Source: Catenibacillus scindens
Lineage (GTDB): Bacteria; Bacillota; Clostridia; Lachnospirales; Lachnospiraceae
DNA: 64,000 nt
Reading direction: 5' to 3'
NCBI RefSeq assembly: GCF_014202115.1
Contig: NZ_JACHFW010000006.1
Coordinates: forward strand, 62,001-126,000
Below, piece by piece: positions 26,816 through 34,435 of this stretch (position 1 is the first letter of the stretch; every line of letters begins with the position of its first letter). The notes under the pieces are model-generated. The model saw nothing but the letters and a program-made list of their open reading frames with translations, searched no databases and had not been told where the DNA came from. The translations under genes were made by a program, and so were the position numbers.

Positions 26816-27208
26816 TTATTCATAATCAATTCTCTCAATTTTGAAAATCACCGGCCTTGTCCCGTCTGAACAGCAGGTAATCATTGTATTTTCTTCCTTC
26901 ATCCAGCCCTTCATAATGGAACCGCCCTGCAGCCCCGTATAAATATACCGGGCGATAGCATCCCATGCTTCCGAACAAAACGGCAGTTTGGGGCCTCCGG
27001 CAATCGTCTCAGGGTCATGACTTGTCTTTGTCAGTGTATTCAGTCCCATATGCCAGAAATCGTCCCTCTCACCGTCACGGTAAAACTCAAACTCATCGCC
27101 GGGATTATAGCACGGACAGACGCCGGATGCCGGATCCGCGCAATATTCCTGCTGAATCTCTGGATACAGTTTTGTGTCAAGTACCGTTACTCTCACCTTA
27201 TGTTTCAT
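26816..27208 (-). CDS. TIGR04076 family protein
   Basis: 130 residues from the ATG at 27208, seven bases after GGAGG; the open frame upstream overlaps the neighbouring gene and lacks a ribosome site. It begins KHKVRVTVLDTKLYPEI, has GVCPCYNPGDEFEF and ends CCSDGTRPVIFKIERI, the signature of this small uncharacterised family. Cysteines at about 21, 28 and 30 and a near-terminal Cys pair could bind metal. It follows the GNAT gene by 25 bases. Function unknown. Confidence 0.7.
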   Translation of the reverse strand: MKHKVRVTVLDTKLYPEIQQEYCADPASGVCPCYNPGDEFEFYRDGERDDFWHMGLNTLTKTSHDPETIAGGPKLPFCSEAWDAIARYIYTGLQGGSIMKGWMKEENTMITCCSDGTRPVIFKIERIDYE

Positions 27209-27233
27209 TCTTTCTTCCTCCCTATAGAAATGC

Positions 27234-27797
27234 TTAATCAATGTTAAACACCATCTCATGCCACTGTTCGCCGCCCCAGGCAGATTCAGAAATCCCCCGG
27301 TCTTCAAACCCCATTTTCCGGTACATTGCCACCTTTTGCGAAAGACAAGTCAATATGATCTTCCGGCGGCCATGGGCTTTCTCCCTGCGAAAATATTCAT
27401 ACATTAATTCCCTGGCAATGCCCTGCCCCCGGTATGAGGGCAGCACATCCAGGCCAAGGATCATCACATTTTCTCCGGCAGGGTCATGAAGGGTTATATC
27501 CGTAAAAAATTCATCTCTCAATGTGCCCTCATCTGTCGCCAGTCCATTTAAAAATCCGGCGAGTTTTCCCGTCTGCCTGTCCACTGCTACAAGAAACTGC
27601 CCTGCCGCATTTTCAACACGCTTGAGCATACGTTCCTTTGTACAGGCTTCATTTGGCGGAAAACATATCTGTTCAATTTGGGCCGCCTGTTCCCCCTCCT
27701 CCGGGCCAATACTTCTAAATTCAAAGCGCTCCCACAACTTCTCATCCGGCAGCGCGTATTTTTCCCATGATCCTTCTGCATTCAATTCCAGTGTCAT
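27234..27797 (-). CDS. GNAT family N-acetyltransferase
   Basis: 187 residues from the ATG at 27797; a GTG one codon earlier is also possible. The acetyl-CoA binding turn LPSYRGQGIARELM is at about 127-140, preceded by the strand VMILGLDVL. MYRKMGFEDRG closes the fold. It is the first gene of a short run with the TIGR04076 and kinase-like genes. Substrate unknown. Confidence 0.85.
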   Translation of the reverse strand: MTLELNAEGSWEKYALPDEKLWERFEFRSIGPEEGEQAAQIEQICFPPNEACTKERMLKRVENAAGQFLVAVDRQTGKLAGFLNGLATDEGTLRDEFFTDITLHDPAGENVMILGLDVLPSYRGQGIARELMYEYFRREKAHGRRKIILTCLSQKVAMYRKMGFEDRGISESAWGGEQWHEMVFNID

Positions 27798-27893
27798 CAC
27801 TAATCTCCAATCTTTTCATCACAAATATCCGGCATATCTCCTTCTCTTTTAATTATTTTACCTTATTTTCAGCCTAAACGCACTATAAAAATA

Positions 27894-27938
27894 TTTACCG
27901 GCGACTATGATCTTGAAAATAAAGATATACAAACCTGA
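27894..27938 (+). pseudogene. Duplicated 3' fragment of the DUF3795 gene
   Basis: Bases 27894-27916 are identical to 28408-28430 inside the downstream DUF3795 gene and in the same reading frame (FTGDYDLE). The frame continues for a few codons to a TGA. This looks like a scrap left by a partial duplication or deletion. Confidence 0.45.
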
Positions 27939-28089
27939 TGCCATATATTATGATAATATCAGGCTTGTACCAGAAGTGATCTTATAAAGATTTTAAATTC
28001 CAAAACGCTTATCAGAGGAAATAACAGAATCACAGAGCCAGTCTCACCTCAAGGATAAAAAATCAACTTATAACAAAGGAGTATACACT

Positions 28090-28479
28090 ATGACCGAAAA
28101 CTCAATCGCATACTGCGGCCTTCTCTGCGGCTTATGCCATCCTGAAGGAGACTGCAACTGTAAATTTGAAAACCATTGTAGCAAACAAAGCTCTGCCAGG
28201 GGATGCTTTCAATATAACTGCTGCTCCTCCAAAAATCTGAACGGCTGCTGGGAATGCACGGAAAGTCCCTGCGGTATAGATATGCATACCTTGGACAATG
28301 TTAAAATCCGTGCATTTATACGCTGTATCAAAGAAGACGGTCTTGAAAAATTCATTTCATATATCGAAAATAATATGGGCCAAGGTTTGGTCTATCATCG
28401 CCATGGATTTACCGGCGACTATGATCTTGAGACAGAGGACGCTGTTCTTGAGCTTCTGAGACATGGAAAGATAAAATAA
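28090..28479 (+). CDS. DUF3795 family cysteine-rich protein
   Basis: 129 residues after AAAGGAG. The first 65 residues hold about 14 cysteines in patterns such as YCGLLCGLC, CNCKFENHC, YNCCSS and CWECTESPCG. This is the DUF3795 signature, probably a zinc or iron-sulfur binding module. The rest is helical. No function is known. It stands alone on the plus strand and ends at a hairpin. Confidence 0.8.
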   Translation: MTENSIAYCGLLCGLCHPEGDCNCKFENHCSKQSSARGCFQYNCCSSKNLNGCWECTESPCGIDMHTLDNVKIRAFIRCIKEDGLEKFISYIENNMGQGLVYHRHGFTGDYDLETEDAVLELLRHGKIK

Positions 28480-28514
28480 TGCCTCCGGAATCAAAAATCC
28501 CGAAGGCAGTTTTA
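28480..28514 (+). terminator. Terminator of the DUF3795 gene
   Basis: GCCTCCGG and CCGAAGGC form a stem (one mismatch) with a 10-base A-rich loop, followed by CAGTTTT. The A-rich left side could also serve the convergent pseudogene. Confidence 0.6.
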
Positions 28515-28520
28515 AAAATA

Positions 28521-29149
28521 TTACCAGTTATTTTTTTCTTCCGCAAAAATTTCCGGCAGAAAAGACGCCAGGTTGGCAAATTCTTTCATATTATGGAACA
28601 GAAGGGTCTGGGCCGCGATTTCCGGGATACGCACGCCGTCAGGCAGCGTTTTGACAGCTTTCTGATCTACAATGGTCCACCCCATCCAAAACCTGGTCCG
28701 CAGTTCCACCCCATCAGCTGTTTCCCTGATAAAATGACACATAACCTCTGACGTCTCGCCGCTGGTAGGGCCGGACATCTTCCCACCGCTTTATCCAGGC
28801 TGCGGGCGTCGTAATGATCTTCCGGATCCCAGATTGAATAGCGAAGCTCCCCTAGCCCATGCCAGGCAAACCACCAGTCAAACATCTCTCCCGTAACTCC
28901 CGGCATCTGCAAAAGATTAGCCACAAAGCCTGTGCCGTCATCCATGATACAATAGCCGGTCTCCGTATCCAGATATCCTGGTTCAAACAAGCGGTTGCGA
29001 TCCTGAATTTTCAGCGCTTTTGACACATCCACAGGACCAGATCGCGCTGCCTGAAGATTTTTCTCAGGCACAGGCGCCAGGGGCCTGTAAAAATATTTTG
29101 CGTAAGATAATTTTTTCTGTTCTTCTGTAATTGGAACTCATTTCCCCAT
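28521..29149 (-). pseudogene. PhlG-type (DAPG hydrolase family) gene, broken twice
   Basis: A good ribosome site AAGGAGG precedes ATG at 29149, but codon 4 is TGA (29138-29140). Beyond it the frame reads a PhlG-like N-terminus (LSYAKYFYRPLAPVPEKN, MPGVTGEMFDWWFAWHG, DHYDARS). Near 28775 the frame shifts and continues as VMCHFIRETADGVELRTRFW and MKEFANLASFLPEIF. PhlG enzymes cleave carbon-carbon bonds of diacylphloroglucinol-like compounds. With one nonsense and one frameshift change this copy is most likely dead, though recently so, since both parts are still well kept. Confidence 0.75.
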
Positions 29150-29267
29150 GATTACCCTCCTTAATTTTCTTTGTTCTATATCTGTTAATTTGTTACAGTT
29201 CCACCCAATTCCCTTTCCATATTTTATCACATATCGCACATAAATGAATGGAAAATAGATATAAATA

Positions 29268-29534
29268 TTACCCCTGAACAGCTTCACTTCTTTGGGTTCC
29301 CACAAAAATATGGCGAAACAACCACCGGGCCGCAGGCCCTGCGATAAAAAGCTGCACCGGAAGGACCATAATAAAGTTTCTGCAGTAAGTCAGCAGATAA
29401 TTGGGAATAATCTGTTCTGTAAAGCCATACCCATGGTACACCCCAAGGATACTGGCCAAAGCCACCTGACACACCACCGTAAAAATCTGGATAGCGAAAA
29501 TAATAAAAATCGGACGATCCCCAGGCTTAACCAC
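29268..29534 (-). pseudogene. DUF2798 membrane protein, N-terminally truncated remnant
   Basis: About 88 codons end at 29268 and contain two hydrophobic helices with the DUF2798 pattern (FIIFAIQIFTVVCQVALASI, then NYLLTYCRNFIMVLPVQLF). The upstream frame meets a stop without an ATG, and the first candidate start, GTG at 29534, has no ribosome site. The family normally has a matching N-terminal half, which is missing here. Confidence 0.5.
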
Positions 29535-29652
29535 TCTGAATGCCAGGATTCTCCGCCTGCTGCGGGCCGCATCGGCGACATTTTCTTCTCTGCCGCAGCG
29601 CGAGCTAAATCAGAGCGGTTTTTATGCCACAGGAAACAAAATTTCCCATGAC

Positions 29653-29748
29653 AAAAAAATAAATGTCCCCTCCGCCGTCCGACAGTAGCAGAGTGACATT
29701 TATTGTCAGGAAACCTGATGCTGTATATACAGCACCCTTTAATTGTCC
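29653..29748 (-). ncRNA. Candidate small RNA or orphan leader, about 96 nt
   Basis: A promoter and an intrinsic terminator enclose a short, gene-free transcript on the minus strand. It can form a perfect GCTGTATATACAGC hairpin (29720-29733), a small CAGG-AAA-CCTG hairpin (29707-29717) and a terminator stem AATAAATGTC/GACATTTATT (29658-29704) followed by seven T. It precedes the DUF2798 remnant, so it may be a leader whose gene has decayed. I could not match it to a known riboswitch. Confidence 0.45.
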
Positions 29749-29754
29749 ATAGCT

Positions 29755-29783
29755 ATTATACCTGGTTTTTATATATTCCGCAA
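29755..29783 (-). promoter_or_regulatory. Promoter of the candidate small RNA
   Basis: On the minus strand, -35 TTGCGG (29778-29783), 17-base spacer and consensus -10 TATAAT (29755-29760). Confidence 0.6.
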
Positions 29784-29793
29784 GGAAAATTTT

Positions 29794-29900
29794 GCGGCAG
29801 TTCAGCCCGTGCCTGCGCTGTGCCGCGCTGACCCGCGGCTTACGCCGCCCCTTTGCTCATGAACCGGCGCTCCGCCCATCCCTGATGGCTGAACTGTTAT
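29794..29900. repeat. Dispersed palindromic repeat, long composite copy e
   Basis: GCAGTTCAGCC at the left and GGCTGAACTGTTA at the right enclose CCGCGCTGACCCGCGGC and TTACGCCGC, the inverse of the GC-rich core of the copy at 24733. It lies just upstream of the glnN promoter. Confidence 0.7.
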
Positions 29901-29938
29901 TACTGTTCACTGTTACAAAATTTTTTTCAAAAAATCTC

Positions 29939-29966
29939 TTGACAAATATTTTTTTTCGAGTATACT
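29939..29966 (+). promoter_or_regulatory. glnN promoter
   Basis: -35 TTGACA (29939-29944), 16-base T-rich spacer and -10 TATACT (29961-29966). The transcript would begin just before the hexaloop hairpin. Confidence 0.8.
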
Positions 29967-29975
29967 AACGAACAT

Positions 29976-29991
29976 AGAGCAAAGGCGTTCT
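29976..29991 (+). promoter_or_regulatory. ANTAR-type hexaloop hairpin in the glnN leader
   Basis: The stem AGAGC/GTTCT (one G-U pair) closes the hexaloop AAAGGC, identical to the loop in the glnA leader. The 3' arm overlaps the terminator's 5' arm. It begins only a few bases after the predicted transcript start, so there is no room for a second upstream hairpin. Confidence 0.7.
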
Positions 29992-30016
29992 GGATTATCC
30001 AGGGCGCCTTTTTTTC
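29983..30016 (+). terminator. Attenuator in the glnN leader
   Basis: AGGCG pairs with CGCCT around an inner CTGGAT/ATCCAG stem, followed by seven T (30009-30015). It stands about 70 bases before the glnN start. Confidence 0.82.
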
Positions 30017-30086
30017 TATTCCGGAAGCCCTTTTCTCTCTCCCGGCTTCCGGACCTCTTGTGAATGAAGTGAAAGGAGTGTTCCCT

Positions 30087-32198
30087 ATGTCAAAAGACAT
30101 CCCTGCATTATATGGCAGTCTCGTATTTAATGATAAGGTTATGCGCAACAAATTACCAAAGGATATGTATAAAGCCCTTAAAAAGACCATTCAAAACGGC
30201 ACTCATCTGGAACTGGATGTAGCTAATTCCGTTGCTGTGGCTATGAAAGAATGGGCGGTTGAAAATGGCGCAACCCACTATACTCACTGGTTCCAGCCCA
30301 TGACCGGTTATACCGCTGAAAAGCACGACAGCTTTATTTCCCCTACAGACAGCGGCGATGTAATCATGGATTTCTCAGGAAAAGAACTTGTAAAGGGTGA
30401 ACCAGACGCATCCAGTTTCCCATCCGGCGGACTTCGCGCTACCTTTGAAGCCAGAGGCTATACCGCCTGGGATCCCACATCCCCGGCGTTTATCAAAGAT
30501 AATACACTGTATATCCCCACAGCATTCTGCTCTTACAGCGGCGAGGCTCTGGATAAAAAAACACCGCTTCTGCGTTCCATGGAAGCGTTAAATAAAGAGG
30601 CTGTTAAAATGCTCAAACTTCTGGGCCGGGATGACGTGACCAGCGTCAACGCCACCGTCGGACCAGAACAGGAATACTTCCTTGTTGATAAAGAATTATA
30701 TAATAAACGCCGGGATCTTATTTTCTGCGGACGCACACTCATCGGCGCCCCCGCTCCTAAAGGACAGGAAATGGAAGATCATTATTTCGGCGCATTAAAG
30801 CCCCGTGTATCCGCATATATGCATGATCTTGACGAAGAGCTTTGGAAACTCAGCATTCCCGCCAAGACCAAACATAACGAAGTTGCCCCGGCACAGCATG
30901 AACTGGCTCCCATCTTCGAGACCGCCAATGTTGCTGTTGACCACAATCAGCTTACTATGGAGCTGATGAAAAAGACAGCAGAAAAACATGGACTTGTATG
31001 CCTGCTCCATGAAAAACCGTTTGAAGGCATTAACGGCAGCGGCAAACACAATAACTGGTCACTGACGACCAACACCGGCGACAACCTGTTAAATCCAGGA
31101 AAAACCCCGGCTGAGAATATCCAGTTCCTCGTATTCCTCATGGCTGTCATCAAAGCAGTGGATGATTATGCTGACCTTATGCGTATCTCCGTTGCGGGAG
31201 CCGGCAATGACCACCGTCTCGGCGGCAACGAAGCGCCGCCGGCAATTGTCTCCATTTTCCTTGGAGATGAGCTGACTGAAGTTCTCAAATCCATTGAGGA
31301 AGACCGTTACTTTGGAAAACATGAAACAATCCAGATGGATATTGGCGCTCATGTTCTTCCTCATTTCACCAAAGATACAACAGATAGAAACCGTACATCA
31401 CCATTTGCTTTCACCGGCAATAAGTTCGAGTTCCGTATGCTTGGCTCCAGCGCTTCCGTAGCGAACCCCAACATGGTTCTCAACGCTGCTGTGGCAGAAG
31501 CTCTGGCACAGTTCTATGAGGAACTGAAAGAGGCTGAACCGGGACATATGGAAGAAGCCGTCCATGAACTGATCAAGCGGGCTATCCGCAAACATAAAAA
31601 AGTTTTATTTAACGGCAACGGCTATACTGAGGAATGGGTTGAGGAGGCAAAACGCCGCGGACTTTACAATCTTGTTTCCACACCGGAAGCATTGAAAGAA
31701 TTTATTTCCGATAAGAACGTGAAGCTCCTGACTGAACATCATATCTTCACAAAGGAAGAAATCTTCTCCCGCTATGAAATTTTACTGGAGAATTATGTCA
31801 AGACGATCGAGATCGAGGCAAAGACACTCCATGAAATGCTCGCCAAAGATTTCCTTCCCGCTATTTCCACTTATGCTGCGGATGTGGCTAAAAACGCCGC
31901 CGCAAAGAAAGCATTCATGCCTTCTGTATCCACAGCCAGTGAAGAGTCTCTTGTTTCCAGTCTATCCGGCGCCTATGAAACTTTAAGCTCCGGTCTTGGC
32001 TCCATCACTGAGGTTCTCGCCCATATCAATGAGAAGATCAGCGGCATGGATTCCATGCAGGATGCTGCAAATACCTGCCTCAACGAAATGCTGCCAATCA
32101 TGGATTCACTGCGCAAGACAGCAGATGAAGCTGAAGCTAAGATCCCAGACGAATACCTTCCGTACCCTACATACGATCAGCTTCTGTTCTCTGTATAA
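30087..32198 (+). CDS. glnN: Glutamine synthetase type III
   Basis: 703 residues from the ATG at 30087, eight bases after a GGAG site; the frame extends upstream to a GTG with no better site. The size and the opening [19 protein letters not shown] are typical of GSIII, which forms large dodecamers unlike GSI. Catalytic-core motifs include [10 protein letters not shown], the metal and ATP region [15 protein letters not shown] and the [10 protein letters not shown] loop. It assimilates ammonia into glutamine. It is a second, unrelated synthetase beside glnA, with its own promoter and the same type of attenuator. Confidence 0.96.
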   Translation: MSKDIPALYGSLVFNDKVMRNKLPKDMYKALKKTIQNGTHLELDVANSVAVAMKEWAVENGATHYTHWFQPMTGYTAEKHDSFISPTDSGDVIMDFSGKELVKGEPDASSFPSGGLRATFEARGYTAWDPTSPAFIKDNTLYIPTAFCSYSGEALDKKTPLLRSMEALNKEAVKMLKLLGRDDVTSVNATVGPEQEYFLVDKELYNKRRDLIFCGRTLIGAPAPKGQEMEDHYFGALKPRVSAYMHDLDEELWKLSIPAKTKHNEVAPAQHELAPIFETANVAVDHNQLTMELMKKTAEKHGLVCLLHEKPFEGINGSGKHNNWSLTTNTGDNLLNPGKTPAENIQFLVFLMAVIKAVDDYADLMRISVAGAGNDHRLGGNEAPPAIVSIFLGDELTEVLKSIEEDRYFGKHETIQMDIGAHVLPHFTKDTTDRNRTSPFAFTGNKFEFRMLGSSASVANPNMVLNAAVAEALAQFYEELKEAEPGHMEEAVHELIKRAIRKHKKVLFNGNGYTEEWVEEAKRRGLYNLVSTPEALKEFISDKNVKLLTEHHIFTKEEIFSRYEILLENYVKTIEIEAKTLHEMLAKDFLPAISTYAADVAKNAAAKKAFMPSVSTASEESLVSSLSGAYETLSSGLGSITEVLAHINEKISGMDSMQDAANTCLNEMLPIMDSLRKTADEAEAKIPDEYLPYPTYDQLLFSV

Positions 32199-32272
32199 TT
32201 TGCGATGTGCGTTCTCACTAAGCTCGTCTTTCGTGCTATCTTGCAGATAGCCCTCGGACTCGCTAAGTGTTC
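32199..32272. repeat. 74-bp direct repeat, unit 1
   Basis: Starts TTTGCGATGTGCGTTCTCAC and ends CGCTAAGTGTTC; identical to 32322-32395. This unit is closed on its right by AACATCGCAAA (32282-32292), the inverse of its left end, so it looks like a complete element with inverted ends. It begins right at the glnN stop. Confidence 0.8.
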
Positions 32273-32321
32273 GTTACGGGTAACATCGCAAAACTAAATT
32301 TGCCCTTCGGGCTCATTAAGG

Positions 32322-32395
32322 TTTGCGATGTGCGTTCTCACTAAGCTCGTCTTTCGTGCTATCTTGCAGATAGCCCTCGGACTCGCTAAGTGTTC
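32322..32395. repeat. 74-bp direct repeat, unit 2
   Basis: Exact copy of unit 1 at a period of 123 bases, but without the inverted right end. Both units carry an inner GCTATCTTGCAGATAGC hairpin. Confidence 0.8.
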
Positions 32396-32502
32396 ACAGC
32401 AAAGCAGGCAAGGTTTTTTATGAGCCGCTGCTTTATATAAATTGTCTCAGGAGTTTCGCTTAACAGCGGATTCCTGCGGCAGTCACATTTTCCTTACGCA
32501 AT

Positions 32503-32539
32503 GGCGCGTTCCGGCTTAGCCGGCAACGCGCCGTTTTTT
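32503..32539 (+). terminator. Likely terminator of glnN
   Basis: GGCGCGTTCCGGC pairs with the following GCCGGCAACGCGCC (one bulge), and then comes GTTTTTT. It is the first strong terminator after glnN, about 300 bases downstream, beyond the direct repeats. Confidence 0.7.
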
Positions 32540-32548
32540 CATCCTTAA

Positions 32549-32617
32549 AGTCAAATACCCCTCTGTAAGCAACGGAGCATCAAACTAGCAGCGCCCCAGG
32601 GGGGCGGGGTATTTGAC
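32549..32617. repeat. Inverted repeat with AGTCAAATACCCC arms
   Basis: GTCAAATACCCC (32550-32561) and GGGGTATTTGAC (32606-32617) are perfect 12-bp arms around a 44-base centre with a GC-rich CGCCCC/GGGGCG core. It resembles a small mobile palindromic element. Confidence 0.6.
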
Positions 32618-32689
32618 CCTCGCGGCGTTCGCCAAATGGACGTGCGAGCGCGTTCGCTTGGCTCACTGCCCGCAGGAATAAAATGTCAG

Positions 32690-32736
32690 AAAAAAGCAGG
32701 TTTTCCAGAAATTATCCGGAAATACCTGCTTTTTTC
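32690..32736. terminator. Bidirectional terminator hairpin
   Basis: AAAAAAGCAGGT and its complement flank TTTCC/GGAAA, giving a long stem with A and T runs on both sides. It insulates the V-ATPase operon from upstream transcription. Confidence 0.75.
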
Positions 32737-32843
32737 TATGGCTTTGATCTGAAAAAGTACCGGCGGATCAAACGTCCAAAGACATGGCAAAGTTTACCAA
32801 AATTGTTTGGCTTTTTTCCGGAAAAAGTAGTATTATAAACTAT

Positions 32844-32880
32844 AGGAAACGTCATAATAATTTTTATTATGACGTTTCCT
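32844..32880 (+). repeat. Perfect 17-bp hairpin upstream of the V-ATPase operon
   Basis: AGGAAACGTCATAATAA and its exact complement around a 3-base TTT loop. No T-run follows, so it is not a standard terminator. It may be the 5' end structure of a longer leader or a protein-binding site. Confidence 0.6.
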
Positions 32881-32953
32881 GCGCCGGTTTTTGCTGCGCA
32901 AAGCGCAGATCTTTCCTTGCAAAAATCGTGCGCATCCCCCGGAGGTTTTGAGA

Positions 32954-32986
32954 TAAACGACAAATATATTTGTCGTTTACTATAAA
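32954..32986 (+). promoter_or_regulatory. 26-bp perfect palindrome and -10 box before the V-ATPase operon
   Basis: Bases 32954-32979 are a perfect palindrome with half-site TAAACGACAAATA. TATAAA at 32981-32986 follows at once and can act as a -10 box; no good -35 is present. The palindrome would sit between -40 and -13, where a bound repressor would block RNA polymerase. Confidence 0.55.
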
Positions 32987-33012
32987 AGCATTGAACTTGG
33001 AGGTGATGGCCA

Positions 33013-33327
33013 TTGACAACCGATGTTATCGAAACCCTCAGCAGTATTGACACCAGAGCCAGCCAGATTATGGAAAACGCCCTGGCCCGCAAAAAGGCCC
33101 TTGCAAAAGAATTTGACGAAAAGGCCCAGATCATGTCCGATCAGATCCAGTCCCAGTGCCAGAGCCACATGGAAGCCCTTACGCGGGAACTGGACGAAGA
33201 AAACGCCCGACAGATCAACAACTTGTCCCTGCAGGCAAAGGAAGATCTGGCTGCCCTGGATGAGAATTATAAAACTAACCATGACAAGTATGTCCGGGAG
33301 ATCTTCTCACGGATTATAGGAGCGTGA
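33013..33327 (+). CDS. V-type ATP synthase peripheral-stalk subunit G/H
   Basis: 104 residues from a TTG at 33013, nine bases after GGAGGTG. The protein is almost entirely a charged coiled coil (residues 10-95) rich in Glu, Gln, Lys and Ala. That is the form of the stalk subunit that pairs with subunit E. It is first in the operon and ends four bases before the subunit C gene. The sequence itself is weakly conserved, so the call leans on position and shape. Confidence 0.75.
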   Translation: MTTDVIETLSSIDTRASQIMENALARKKALAKEFDEKAQIMSDQIQSQCQSHMEALTRELDEENARQINNLSLQAKEDLAALDENYKTNHDKYVREIFSRIIGA

Positions 33328-33331
33328 GCCT

Positions 33332-34393
33332 ATGAATAACGCCCTTATGAATTACAGCGGCATATCCGCCAAGGTCCGCGCCATGAAAGGACGGCTTCTT
33401 GACCGGGAGGCTTATTATAACATCGCTTCTATGCAGTCTGTCCCGGAATTTCTCTCTTGGATCAAAACAGTTCCTTCCTATATAAAAGTCTTTGAGAGTG
33501 TTCCGGAAACAGTCCTGCACAGGGGAGAGATTGAAAAACTGCTCCAGTTAGCACTGTATGACGATTATGCCCGCATTTACGCTTTCGCCGGCCCTGACCA
33601 ACGGAAGTTCTTGAAAGTTTATTTCCGGCGCTATGAGATTCAGATTGTCAAAACATTTCTCCACCTGATCTTTGATCACCGGGATATTCTCTTTGATACA
33701 TCTTTGATCCCGCCCCATTTCCGGGATCAGTCCAGCATTTCCCTGGATGCCCTTTCCCGGTGCAAAAGTCTGGATGAATTTTTTGAGGTCATTGAACACA
33801 GCGACTACTACCCTCTGCTGAAGGCCCTGAAAGACCGGACGGACGTCAGCCTGTTTGACTACGAGCTTGCCCTGGATATTTATTTTTTCAAATTTCTCTG
33901 GAAGTTAAAGGACAAAGTCCTGAAAGCATGGGAACTGGAACAGATGACTAAAATTTACGGAACACAGATCGACTTGCTTAACATTTTATGGATCTACCGT
34001 TCAAAACGCTTCTATCAGGTAGAACCCTCACAAATGTACAGCAATCTGATCCCGGTTCACTTCCGTCTCACCCCTTCATATATCCGAAGGCTTATTGAAA
34101 GCGAAACACTTGACGAGTATCGGGAACTCCTGGGCAGATCCTTCTACGGCCGCGCCCTGACTTCTGTGGAACAAAGCGCAGCGGACTCAGACACTGCCCT
34201 GTGGCGGATGTATCAGGAGATCATGAGAAATCTGCGCCGCCAGGCCGCCAGAAAATATCCTTACTCTCTGGCTGTTATTGAAGAATATCTTTTTTTAAGA
34301 GAAGAAGAAATCAACCGTCTGACCACGGCCATGGAATGTATACGCTACGGCCTTGACGCGGATCAGACTTTAAGATATGTACAGTCGACCTGA
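33332..34393 (+). CDS. ntpC: V-type ATP synthase subunit C (AC39 family)
   Basis: 353 residues. It opens with MNYSGISAKVRAMKGRLL and shows three similar all-helical repeats, the funnel-like AC39/vATP-synt fold. This subunit links the central stalk to the membrane rotor. Arg- and Tyr-rich helices (FLKVYFRRYEIQIVKTFL) are typical. It lies between the stalk subunit and subunit I with short gaps. Confidence 0.9.
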   Translation: MNNALMNYSGISAKVRAMKGRLLDREAYYNIASMQSVPEFLSWIKTVPSYIKVFESVPETVLHRGEIEKLLQLALYDDYARIYAFAGPDQRKFLKVYFRRYEIQIVKTFLHLIFDHRDILFDTSLIPPHFRDQSSISLDALSRCKSLDEFFEVIEHSDYYPLLKALKDRTDVSLFDYELALDIYFFKFLWKLKDKVLKAWELEQMTKIYGTQIDLLNILWIYRSKRFYQVEPSQMYSNLIPVHFRLTPSYIRRLIESETLDEYRELLGRSFYGRALTSVEQSAADSDTALWRMYQEIMRNLRRQAARKYPYSLAVIEEYLFLREEEINRLTTAMECIRYGLDADQTLRYVQST

Positions 34394-34435
34394 CAAAAAT
34401 CGACGGTCTAAATACGACTCAGGAGGTGACATACT

